A stretch of DNA of 12,934 nt from Candidatus Cloacimonas sp. 4484_140 (GCA_002049945.1 MVCT01000024.1:1-12934), one strand, 5' to 3'. Positions 1-6,051 are shown, counted from the stretch's first letter. Numbers and translations: made by a program. The notes: generated by a model from the letters alone, not told the origin.

Positions 1-2
1 AA

Positions 3-446
3 CTGATTGGCAGACCTCACTTTGCGAATTTGTTTGCAAAGAAGGGATATGCAAAAAGTTATCAGGAAGCATTTGATAAGTATCTTGATAAAGGCAAACC
101 GCTTTATCTAAATAAAAAAAGACTTCAACCAAAGAATGCAATCGAATTGATCCTGGATGCTGAAGGAATTCCTGTGATTGCGCATCCATATCAGACAAAA
201 CTCAATGATGAAAAGTTAGAGGAATTAGTTGCCGAGCTTACAAATTATGGTTTGATGGGGATTGAGGTTTTCTATTCCAAACATACTCATGAACAGATCA
301 GATTTTATAAATATTTAGCTAACAAATATGGATTGCTCATTACAGCAGGATCAGATTTTCATGGGAAAACAAAACCCGATATAAAGCTGGGTATGGATGT
401 TGAAGATGATCTTCTACTGCCATTCCTTCAAAAGGTAACTAAGTAA
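3..446 (+). CDS. PHP-domain metal-dependent phosphoesterase, C-terminal part
   Basis: This is the C-terminal part of a polymerase-and-histidinol-phosphatase (PHP) domain protein of the TrpH/YciV-like branch; its 5' end lies outside the window. The frame is open from base 3 and reads LIGRPHFANLF, the conserved RPH block of the family. After it come a KGYAKSYQEAFDKYL stretch, an AHP metal-site motif near base 180 and a GSDFHG motif near base 350. These histidines and aspartates belong to the metal cluster. Known members hydrolyse phosphoesters such as 3'-5' nucleoside bisphosphates or shorten RNA 5' ends; which substrate applies here cannot be read from the fragment. No promoter is visible because the start is missing. 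It ends with TAA and is not obviously coupled to the next gene. Family assignment is strong, exact function is not. Confidence 0.9.
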   Translation: MIGRPHFANLFAKKGYAKSYQEAFDKYLDKGKPLYLNKKRLQPKNAIELILDAEGIPVIAHPYQTKLNDEKLEELVAELTNYGLMGIEVFYSKHTHEQIRFYKYLANKYGLLITAGSDFHGKTKPDIKLGMDVEDDLLLPFLQKVTK

Positions 447-448
447 TC

Positions 449-503
449 AGTGATTAGCAGCAAGTGATAGGTTAAAAGCCATAAAGATATTGAAGTATGG
501 AAG
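449..503 (+). pseudogene. Possible relic of a four-helix-bundle (23S IVS protein) gene start
   Basis: Bases 471-503 translate to VKSHKDIEVWK, which closely resembles the usual N-terminus of stand-alone four-helix-bundle (S23/IVS protein) genes, with a GTT where the start codon would be. After this the frame loses family character. Just upstream, bases 449-470 contain two degenerate copies of AGTGATTAG, a kind of low-complexity flank. A better preserved relative lies at 3376-3749. Eleven residues is a short match, so this could be chance. Confidence 0.25.
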
Positions 504-564
504 TTGAAGATCCTCAAACTCAACGTAAAATTCGAGAAATCTGTGCGAAATTACTGTAAAGATA

Positions 565-894
565 ATGCTTCATACTCATCTTACTTCAGAAAAATGGAAA
601 TCATTCAGTCTTGATAAACAGATTCTTATGATCGCCAATGAAATTAATCGAGCAAAGAACTGGATAACTAAAAAGGATTTCGAGAAGGTTTCATATTGCC
701 ATGAACGTGCCTTTGAGCTTATTGATCTCACGGTTGATTCGTTCAAGAATAAAAGTCTGATTAGAGAGCTGTTGAGATTTCGGGAGCTTATTGCAACAGA
801 ATACGTTTACAGAGTTAATAATGACGAGCAGAATATGAAATTATTTAAAGTGTTGCTTTCTTTAAACTTAGAAAGTTATAATATCTATAACTAA
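565..894 (+). CDS. Small conserved helical protein of unknown function
   Basis: A 109-residue soluble protein without signal peptide or membrane segment. The composition and the spacing of hydrophobic residues suggest an all-helical fold. Recognisable blocks are KQILMIANEINRAKNWI (near residues 18-34), YCHERAFELIDLT and LIRELLRFRELIATEY. Proteins of this type, with the ERAFELIDLT and RELLRFRE blocks, occur as uncharacterised genes in several candidate phyla as far as I recall. I do not assign a function. The ATG at 565 has no convincing Shine-Dalgarno sequence. The gene stands alone between the PHP gene and ssb, with over 100 bases on each side. Its regular codon use and lack of overlap with another good frame make it a credible gene. 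Confidence 0.7.
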   Translation: MLHTHLTSEKWKSFSLDKQILMIANEINRAKNWITKKDFEKVSYCHERAFELIDLTVDSFKNKSLIRELLRFRELIATEYVYRVNNDEQNMKLFKVLLSLNLESYNIYN

Positions 895-957
895 TGAAAA
901 GACAAATCGAATTATCTTTCTTTTTTTTTCATACTTCACATCAAACAAAAATTTTTC

Positions 958-963
958 TTGACA
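958..963 (+). promoter_or_regulatory. Possible -35 box (TTGACA) upstream of ssb
   Basis: A perfect TTGACA lies 68 bases before the ssb start codon in a very A/T-rich leader. The best -10 candidates, TCTATT at 983 and TATTAA at 985, sit at 19 and 21 bases, longer than ideal. The same cTTGACA string recurs upstream of the genes starting at 7015 and 12883. Confidence 0.35.
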
Positions 964-1030
964 GAAATATGTTAAAAAAATTTCTATTAAAAATGCTCAT
1001 ATAGCAACATAAACAATTAGGAGGATCAAA

Positions 1031-1384
1031 ATGAGCAAAAGAACTCCCAATGTAAATACGATAATCATCGGTGGAAACATCGTACGGGATCCGGAAATCA
1101 AAGAAGTCGGAGACAAGAAGATCAAAGTTACCACGATAACCATTGCGAATAATCGCCCCTACCTGGACAAAGAAGGAAACTGGCAGGAAGAGACAACTTT
1201 TGTAGATGTGGAAGCGTGGGGCAACCAGGCAAAGAAGATCGAAGATAATGCCGAAAAGGGCAGCCCGATTCTTGTTGAAGGAAATCTCAAACTCAATCAA
1301 TGGGAAAATAATGAGGGTAAAACTATATCGAAAATTCTTATCAGAGCTGATAGAATACATGTATTGGAGCATGAGAAGAAGTAG
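1031..1384 (+). CDS. ssb: Single-stranded DNA-binding protein (short form)
   Basis: This 117-residue protein is a bacterial single-strand DNA-binding protein that coats ssDNA during replication, repair and recombination. The whole length is one OB fold: NTIIIGGNIVRDPEIK at the start, a central FVDVEAWGNQAKKI and a final ILVEGNLKLNQWE block with ISKILIRADRIHVLE. The start is fixed by a perfect AGGAGG at 1019-1024, six bases before ATG. It is unusual in ending right after the OB fold. There is no glycine/proline-rich linker and no acidic DDxPF-like tip, which normal SSBs use to recruit partner proteins. The last residues are EHEKK. This could therefore be a secondary SSB specialised for recombination or competence, or the lineage's reduced housekeeping form. 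It appears monocistronic. Confidence 0.93.
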   Translation: MSKRTPNVNTIIIGGNIVRDPEIKEVGDKKIKVTTITIANNRPYLDKEGNWQEETTFVDVEAWGNQAKKIEDNAEKGSPILVEGNLKLNQWENNEGKTISKILIRADRIHVLEHEKK

Positions 1385-1414
1385 GCAGTAAATAGCGAGG
1401 ATTCTAAAAAGAGA

Positions 1415-1493
1415 ATTGTCATTCTTCCACCTTCGCTGCGCTTCGCCGTGACAGGCGTCATCCCAATAATTGGGGATTTCTCGAGGATGACAA
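1415..1493 (+). repeat. REP-like palindromic intergenic element, short copy
   Basis: A 79-base element after ssb. It is bounded by TTGTCAT (1416-1422) and ATGACAA (1487-1493), which are exact inverted repeats. It contains a perfect odd palindrome CCCAATAATTGGG at 1462-1474 and a GC-rich CTTCGCTGCGCTTCGCC stretch unlike the flanking A/T-rich DNA. A further TTGTCAT at 1503-1509 may be the end of another decayed copy. A longer element with the same ends lies at 4847-5007. This resembles the dispersed TGTCATTC...GGATGACA repeats found in many bacterial genomes. Confidence 0.6.
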
Positions 1494-1663
1494 AGAGGAG
1501 AGTTGTCATTGTATATTGACTACAAATTGAAAAGTATCATAGAGATAGTAATGCAAACAAAGATAGAAAGGAATAAGGGAAGGTGAGCAAGCTAATATTT
1601 CCATTGGTTTTACAAACCGTTCGGAATGTTAAGCACACCTTTCACGAATCTGAACAGTACATT

Positions 1664-1690
1664 AGACTCAGAGTCTGGATAATGTATAAT
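1664..1690 (+). promoter_or_regulatory. Candidate promoter with palindromic operator before the sugar dehydrogenase
   Basis: A perfect TATAAT at 1685-1690 lies 42 bases before the dehydrogenase start codon. Just upstream is the 13-base palindrome AGACTCAGAGTCT (1664-1676). It occupies the region between the -10 and where a -35 box would be, so it could be an operator or activator site. No good -35 hexamer is present at 16-18 bases (TTAGAC at 1662 is poor), which would fit activator dependence. Confidence 0.4.
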
Positions 1691-1732
1691 GATAGATTAC
1701 TTTTTCCTTACAGTTTTTATAAAGGAGTTTAG

Positions 1733-3277
1733 ATGAAAAACATATCCCTATCACCAAGCGGAAAAGAATACCAACTTCCAACGGATACTGAATCGGCAGA
1801 TGAATTACAAGAATTAAAGAGAATAACAGATGAACAAAGAAAATTAGGACGCAAAATCGTAGCCGTTCAAGGAATGGGTTTTGTCGGCTGCGTGATGGCA
1901 GCAGTAGTTGCAGATTCAGTTGATGAAAAAGGAAAGCCACTCTATTTTGTGCATGGGCAGCAAAGAGCTTCTCTTCGTTCCTTTTGGAAAGTGCCTGTTA
2001 TCAATCAAGGAATCCCACCGGTCAGTTCTTCCGATGCAGAAGTACCGGAAATATTTCATAGAACCATAGTTGAAAAGAAAACATTGAGAGCAACATGGCT
2101 AAATTATGCCTATGAAGTTGCAGATATTGTGGTAGTTGATATTCAGTTGGATGCTACAAAACCAGCATTTGGTGATGCATCACAGGGCTATTGTGATCTT
2201 TCTGCTTTTCGCGATGGCATGAAAAATCTTGGCAAGCATATATCTCCCGAATGTCTTATTTTGGTAGAAACAACTGTCCCGCCCGGAACATGTGAAAATG
2301 TCGTAAAGCCCCTTATTGAAGAGGAATTTACCAAACGAGGAATTGATATTGCAAAAAATCCTCCTTTGATCGCCCATTCTTATGAACGGGTTATGCCCGG
2401 CGCAAAATATGTGAGTTCTATACGAGATTTCTGGCGTGTTTTTTCGGGTGTGAACGAAAAAAGTAAGGATGTTGCTCGTGAGTTTTTAAACAATATTCTT
2501 GATACTGAGAAATATCCTCTTACAGAATTGGATAACACAAATGCATCGGAACTCTCCAAAGTTATGGAAAATTCCTATCGTGCTACGAATATTGCACTCA
2601 CACTTGAATGGGCAAAATGCGCGGAGAAGATAGGTGTTGATATTCACAAAGTGCGAGCAGCGATACGCAAACGTAAGGGAACGCATGATAATTTATTACG
2701 ACCGAGTCTGGGTGTGGGTGGATATTGTTTAACAAAGGATCCCGTGCTGGCAAATTGGGCTATGGGTGCAATTTTTCATATTGATGACAAGCTGAAAATT
2801 GCGATTAATTCTGTTGATATAAATGATACCATGCCATTACATACAATTGATCTTATCAAAGAAGAATATCCTGAACTAAAGGATGTTAAAATTGCTGTTT
2901 TGGGTGTTTCTTATTTAGAAAATTTGGGTGATACGAGACATTCACCGTCCGAGACTCTGATAAAATTCTTAAATGAATATTGGGCAATCGTGAAAACACA
3001 CGATCCCTATGTGGAATACTGGTCAGAGATGGAAAATGTTCCAATTGAGAAATCAATATCAGATGCGCTAATAGATGCTGATGTAGTTGTTTTTGGAGTT
3101 GGACATTCGCAATATAAGGAATTAGAACCAGATGAAGTTGTTGCGATGACTGGGAAAAAACCTCTTATCATAGACTGTTCCAATTTCCTTGCAGATGATA
3201 AAATCAAGAAGTACTTACAAGTAGGATGTAAAGTCAAAGGTGTAGGGAAGGGGCATATTGGGAAATTGGGACGATGA
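1733..3277 (+). CDS. Nucleotide-sugar dehydrogenase (UDP-glucose/GDP-mannose dehydrogenase family)
   Basis: This enzyme oxidises a nucleotide sugar to its uronic acid in two NAD-dependent steps, supplying precursors for capsule, O-antigen or exopolysaccharide. The Rossmann motif GMGFVG is at residues 47-52. The N-domain contains VETTVPPGTCENVV, the central dimer helix follows (LSKVMENSYRATNIA), and GGYCLTKDP carries the catalytic Cys332. The C-terminal substrate-binding domain ends near KGVGKGHI. At 514 residues it is longer than the usual 420-460. The extra length comes from about 35 residues before the Rossmann fold and an insert around residues 75-125. AAAGGAG at 1721-1727 sets the start. 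The last codons (GKLGR) merge into the G-rich repeat that follows, so the native C-terminus may have been altered there. The exact sugar (glucose, ManNAc, GlcNAc or another) is not determinable. Confidence 0.9.
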   Translation: MKNISLSPSGKEYQLPTDTESADELQELKRITDEQRKLGRKIVAVQGMGFVGCVMAAVVADSVDEKGKPLYFVHGQQRASLRSFWKVPVINQGIPPVSSSDAEVPEIFHRTIVEKKTLRATWLNYAYEVADIVVVDIQLDATKPAFGDASQGYCDLSAFRDGMKNLGKHISPECLILVETTVPPGTCENVVKPLIEEEFTKRGIDIAKNPPLIAHSYERVMPGAKYVSSIRDFWRVFSGVNEKSKDVAREFLNNILDTEKYPLTELDNTNASELSKVMENSYRATNIALTLEWAKCAEKIGVDIHKVRAAIRKRKGTHDNLLRPSLGVGGYCLTKDPVLANWAMGAIFHIDDKLKIAINSVDINDTMPLHTIDLIKEEYPELKDVKIAVLGVSYLENLGDTRHSPSETLIKFLNEYWAIVKTHDPYVEYWSEMENVPIEKSISDALIDADVVVFGVGHSQYKELEPDEVVAMTGKKPLIIDCSNFLADDKIKKYLQVGCKVKGVGKGHIGKLGR

Positions 3278-3345
3278 GACGGGGCGAAAAGGAGACAAGG
3301 CGATTGGGAGATGGAGTGATTTGGCGATGTGGCGATTTGGTGAAA
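3278..3345 (+). repeat. G/A-rich low-complexity repeat, left arm
   Basis: Degenerate units such as GGCGATTTGG, GGCGATGT and GGCGATTGGGAG follow the dehydrogenase stop codon directly. The pattern may already begin inside the dehydrogenase 3' end, near 3250. The 19 bases at 3285-3303 match the reverse complement of 3814-3832 at 17 positions, so the two arms flank the four-helix-bundle gene in inverted orientation. Confidence 0.65.
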
Positions 3346-3375
3346 GAATTCAAATAAAACACAAAAGGTGTTAAT

Positions 3376-3749
3376 ATGAAAATTCAGACACATAATAATT
3401 TGGAAGTATATAAACTTTCTTTTGAATCTGCAATGGAAATTTTTAAATTACAAAAAGCTTTCCCAAAGAGGAGCGATATTCCTTAACAGATCAAATTAGG
3501 CGTAGTTCTCGCTCAGTTTCATCCAATATTGCTGAAGCATTTCGTAAAAGAAGATATAAAAAAGCGTTTATTTCAAAATTATCTGACTCTGAAGGAGAAG
3601 CAGCGGAAACACAGGTTTGGTTAGACTTTTCTTTAAGATGCAAATATATTGATAATGATATATATGATATGCTTTTTGACAAATATGATCACATTATAGC
3701 TATGATTGTCAATATGATAAGAAATCCCTCAAAATGGATATTACAATAA
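3376..3749 (+). pseudogene. Four-helix-bundle protein (23S rRNA IVS protein / S23 family), frameshifted
   Basis: The ATG at 3376 is preceded by AGGTG (3366-3370). The first 30 codons read MKIQTHNNLEVYKLSFESAM and continue to KLQKAFP; this frame then stops at 3484. Shifting by -1 at TTTCCCA (3459-3465) restores an uninterrupted frame (KEERYSLTDQIRRSSRSV, then NIAEAFRKRRY and EGEAAETQVWLDF) to TAA at 3747-3749. The joined product would be 124 residues, the normal family length, with every family block in place and no residue lost. The family was first found in intervening sequences of 23S rRNA. Free-standing copies are common, and the related Avd protein works in diversity-generating retroelements. 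The simplest reading is loss of one T from a TTTT run. A programmed -1 shift at this X-XXY-YYZ heptamer, or a sequencing error, are alternatives. The inverted repeats around it suggest a mobile or IVS-like unit. Confidence 0.85.
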
Positions 3750-3756
3750 CTACCTT

Positions 3757-3838
3757 TTTGCTTTTCCACCCTTTCGCCTTCTCGCATTCTAGTCCTTTCA
3801 CCTCCTCGCTTTGTCGCCTCTTCTCCTTTTCGTTCATT
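3757..3838 (-). repeat. G/A-rich low-complexity repeat, right arm (inverted)
   Basis: Read on the - strand this stretch is G/A-rich like the left arm (units such as GAGGCGACAAAGCGAGG and GAAGGCGAAAGGG), so the purine-rich strand switches across the four-helix-bundle gene. The best-paired segment is 3814-3832, matching 3285-3303 at 17 of 19 positions. In RNA the two arms could close a stem of about 500 bases span around the gene. Confidence 0.6.
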
Positions 3839-3850
3839 CATCATTTCGAT

Positions 3851-3939
3851 CCAAAAACCTAAAACCCAAAACCTAATACCCAAAACCTAAAACCCAAAAC
3901 TAATACCCAGTACCAAATACCCAAAACCCCAACCCAAAA
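3851..3939 (+). repeat. Telomere-like heptamer tandem array
   Basis: Thirteen head-to-tail units, eleven of 7 bases and two of 6, fill this stretch: CCAAAAA, CCTAAAA, CCCAAAA, CCTAATA, CCCAAAA, CCTAAAA, CCCAAAA, CTAATA, CCCAGTA, CCAAATA, CCCAAAA, CCCCAA and CCCAAAA. Two unit types, CCCAAAA and CCTAAAA/CCTAATA, alternate in the left half. The - strand has seven runs of three or more G spaced by 4-11 bases, so a G-quadruplex is possible there. The array ends at the very point where glycosyltransferase similarity begins. Confidence 0.85.
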
Positions 3940-4003
3940 GCACGCTCTTCCAACTCTTCTACACTCATTAGAAAATATCGATTACCCGGAAGAATTATTC
4001 GAA

Positions 4004-4840
4004 GTGATTCTTATTGATGATGAATCAAGTGATAACACTGCTCAAATAATTCAGAAATTCTGTGAAAACAGATCCAATTATGAAGCAGTACATATTGCCA
4101 ACAAAAGTGAAGAATATAAAGGCAAGAAGTATGCGCTTAAGAAGGGAATTGAAAAAGCACAATTTGAAAATCTTCTTTTTACTGATGCTGATTGCATAGT
4201 ACCTTCAAACTGGATTGACTCTTTTAATAAATTCGTTTTAGAAGATATTGGAATGGTTGTAGGATATTCTCCTGAAAAAGGAGTTTCTTCCTTTCGTAGA
4301 TTTTCACAGATCATTACTGCGGATTTCTATTGCGCAACGATAAATCTTGGAGTTCCATTCAGCAACAATGGAAGGAATCTCTATATAAACAAGAAAGCTT
4401 ACGAGCGGGTTGAGGGATTCGAGAAGATAAAGAACTTCACATGCGGAGAGGATAAGCTATTACTTAATCTCATTAAAGGTACCCAGTTTAAAATCATATA
4501 CAATTCTGATTGCAAAGTTTATACTCATCCTCAAGTGAACGATCATGTGAACCAACAAAAACGCAGATACGGACAGTTTTCTTTGTCGTCTCCGCTTTAT
4601 AAAGTAGTATCATTGTTTATTCTCTTATTTTTTCTTTATCTACCATTCCATGTAATTTTTAATAAAGATTTGCTTGGTTTGTCGATATACTATGTTTCAT
4701 TTTTAACCTTCTGGATTTGCGGATTGATCAAGCATAGAGAGCCCTTTCATGTCTTTGATCTGTTATATATTCTAATTTATCCTTATTATTTGATTTACTA
4801 TTCTCTGCTTGGAATGTTCAGCAAGTGGACGTGGAAATAA
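4004..4840 (+). CDS. Family 2 glycosyltransferase, 5'-truncated
   Basis: This gene would transfer a sugar from a nucleotide sugar to a lipid-linked or polysaccharide acceptor at the inner membrane. Counting from the GTG at 4004, DDESSDNT is at residues 5-12, the DxD-type FTDADC at 59-64, a GED acid at 148-150 and a QQKRRYG block (QxxRW-like) at 184-190. Three C-terminal hydrophobic segments follow (residues about 197-275). The frame extends upstream, and family-like sequence (ALPTLLHSLENIDYPEELFE) begins near 3944, but no ATG, GTG or TTG exists in frame between the stop at 3860 and 4004. The first beta strand and its usual RNEE-like motif are missing, replaced by the heptamer array. The GTG has no ribosome binding site. 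The gene is probably inactive or weakly expressed, although the rest of the frame is intact, so the damage looks recent. Confidence 0.8.
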   Translation: MILIDDESSDNTAQIIQKFCENRSNYEAVHIANKSEEYKGKKYALKKGIEKAQFENLLFTDADCIVPSNWIDSFNKFVLEDIGMVVGYSPEKGVSSFRRFSQIITADFYCATINLGVPFSNNGRNLYINKKAYERVEGFEKIKNFTCGEDKLLLNLIKGTQFKIIYNSDCKVYTHPQVNDHVNQQKRRYGQFSLSSPLYKVVSLFILLFFLYLPFHVIFNKDLLGLSIYYVSFLTFWICGLIKHREPFHVFDLLYILIYPYYLIYYSLLGMFSKWTWK

Positions 4841-4846
4841 TACCTT

Positions 4847-5007
4847 ATTGTCACTCTGGGCTTGCCTGCTGCGCCATAGCGAAACGTAGGCGAGCCCGAA
4901 GAGTCTCACAAGATGTTAATCTAACCTTTTGGGAGATCCTTAGTCACCCCAATAAATTGTCCCGATGTATCGCCCCTCAAGGACGACAATGTAATGTGGA
5001 TGACAAT
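4847..5007 (+). repeat. REP-like palindromic intergenic element, long copy
   Basis: The element is bounded by ATTGTCA (4847-4853) and TGACAAT (5001-5007), an exact inverted pair. Inside, GGGCTTGCCT (4858-4867) pairs with AGGCGAGCCC (4888-4897) over ten bases with one G-T wobble. A nested pair ATTGTC (4956-4961) and GACAAT (4985-4990) follows. It is richer in GC than its surroundings. It shares termini and the CCCAATAA motif with the element at 1415-1493 and fills the gap between the glycosyltransferase and the flippase-like gene. The open frame seen across it has no protein-like features. Confidence 0.65.
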
Positions 5008-5016
5008 CCAAATTAA

Positions 5017-5910
5017 ATGAAATTATCAAACTCATCAAAAATCATAATTATTATTTTCAAAATAATAATAACTGCCCTAATACTCTACTTCATTTTCAAA
5101 AAAATTCAATTTGACCAATTAATTACTGATTTCCTAACCATAAAATTATGGATAATTCTATTAATTATAATAACTACAATTATTAAACTCCTCATCCAGG
5201 CATATAATTGGGGAAAATATCTCAAACTAAATTCAGATTACACACCTGAGAAATATGAGGTACTAAAATCATATTTTGTAGGACTGGCTCTACGATTTGT
5301 TGGTCCTGGCGGTATTGGTGTCGTCGGCAAAATATATTTTGTTAATAACAAAAAGAAAGCTACATTAGCTTCAATAGGGGTGGAGCGAATGTTCCTCACG
5401 TGGAAAAATCTCTTTTTTGCAGCATTTGCAGCTATTTTCTATTTTAGCAATATTAATATGCTCATAAAGGTGACAGTTTTTATCGCAGTGATCTTTCTTC
5501 CTTTTATAATTTATGTTTGTTCTTTTTTTACCAAAAATGAAAATATTCATTCATACTTATTAAACTATTTAAAGAGAACTCCCGGGATAATGCTTGCACA
5601 GATCATTTTTGTGCTTATCACATTTTATCAATATTTTATTCTTTTGAGAAACTTCGTTGATATTAGTTTTTTCAAAATTATGATATCCGTCCCACTCATT
5701 CATATCTCTCATATTATTCCCCTTTCATTTAATGGATTTGGGCTTCGTGAAACCTTTGCAATTGAGGTTTTCTCGAAGTATGGAATCAGTCCCGAACTTG
5801 CGGTTACTGCTACATTCTTGATATTCTTCTTCAATTCAGTTGTTCCTGCATTAATTGGAGTATATTACATTATTAGGATTAAACATAACAAAGAAACGAT
5901 CAAAATATAA
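5017..5910 (+). CDS. Flippase-like integral membrane protein (lysylphosphatidylglycerol synthase TM family)
   Basis: A 297-residue very hydrophobic protein with about seven to eight membrane segments and a basic N-terminus, of normal length for the LPG_synthase_TM/UPF0104 family (PF03706; AglD/MprF-N-like). Typical features are FKKIQFDQL after the first segment, an LLIQAYNWGKYLK block, LRFVGPGGIGVVGKIYFV, the GVERMFLTWKN helix and the late SFNGFGLRETFAIEVFSKYGISPELA block. These match the family's conserved PGGIG, ER and GRE-type motifs. Members are thought to move or modify lipid-linked glycans or phospholipids, and genes of this kind often lie beside glycosyltransferases, as here. No strong ribosome binding site precedes the ATG; the REP-like element ends nine bases before it. 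No lysyltransferase domain is attached. The gene appears intact, and its end overlaps the relic at 5885. Confidence 0.85.
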   Translation: MKLSNSSKIIIIIFKIIITALILYFIFKKIQFDQLITDFLTIKLWIILLIIITTIIKLLIQAYNWGKYLKLNSDYTPEKYEVLKSYFVGLALRFVGPGGIGVVGKIYFVNNKKKATLASIGVERMFLTWKNLFFAAFAAIFYFSNINMLIKVTVFIAVIFLPFIIYVCSFFTKNENIHSYLLNYLKRTPGIMLAQIIFVLITFYQYFILLRNFVDISFFKIMISVPLIHISHIIPLSFNGFGLRETFAIEVFSKYGISPELAVTATFLIFFFNSVVPALIGVYYIIRIKHNKETIKI

Positions 5911-6013
5911 AAAAATATTACTCTTACTTATAGCTCTGTTATGCGTTGATTTTATTAAAGCAGATTTTACTGTACCTCTGGATAATAGGGTTTTGACAGT
6001 TTTTCATAAGTAA
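5885..6013 (+). pseudogene. N-terminal remnant of a secreted, probably outer-membrane, protein
   Basis: The frame starting at ATA 5885 overlaps the end of the flippase-like gene. It reads ITKKRSKYKKILLLLIAL and continues LCVDFIKADFTVPLDNRV: a basic stretch, a hydrophobic core and a signal-peptidase-like site before ADFTVPLDNRV. The VPLD(N/H)xV start of the mature part is reminiscent of Wzi-like capsule assembly and other outer-membrane proteins. The frame ends at TAA 6011-6013 after only 42 codons, and there is no standard start codon. Together with 6798-6920 it looks like the two ends of one gutted gene. The match is short and from memory. Confidence 0.4.
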
Positions 6014-6051
6014 AAAGTAGCACAAATACAATTTCATTAAAATTGATTATA

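Noticed and set aside
941..1372. 143-residue - strand ORF
   Set aside because: Shadow of ssb on the opposite strand; Cys/Phe-rich and without a plausible start.
1580..1641. Hairpin AAGGTGAGC with GCACACCTT as a riboswitch or terminator
   Set aside because: One mismatch, a 44-base loop, no T-tract and no recognisable conserved riboswitch core.
3007..3393. 128-residue - strand ORF
   Set aside because: Antisense to the dehydrogenase and the G/A-rich repeat; low-complexity translation.
3376..3749. Diversity-generating retroelement, because Avd belongs to the four-helix-bundle family
   Set aside because: No reverse transcriptase, template repeat or variable repeat is present in the window, and the sequence looks like the stand-alone S23 type.
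3689..3883. Small - strand gene
   Set aside because: Its translation (FWVLGFW, GEEATKRGGERTR) is simply the heptamer array and the G/A-rich arm read on the - strand.
3851..3939. CRISPR-like array
   Set aside because: Units are 7 bases with no spacers; it is a simple tandem repeat.
4825..5016. 63-residue + strand ORF
   Set aside because: It lies almost wholly within the REP-like element and has no protein-like features or ribosome binding site.
5993..5998. Perfect TTGACA as promoter for the orphan lipoprotein
   Set aside because: No acceptable -10 hexamer at 15-19 bases; only TACAAT at 28 bases.
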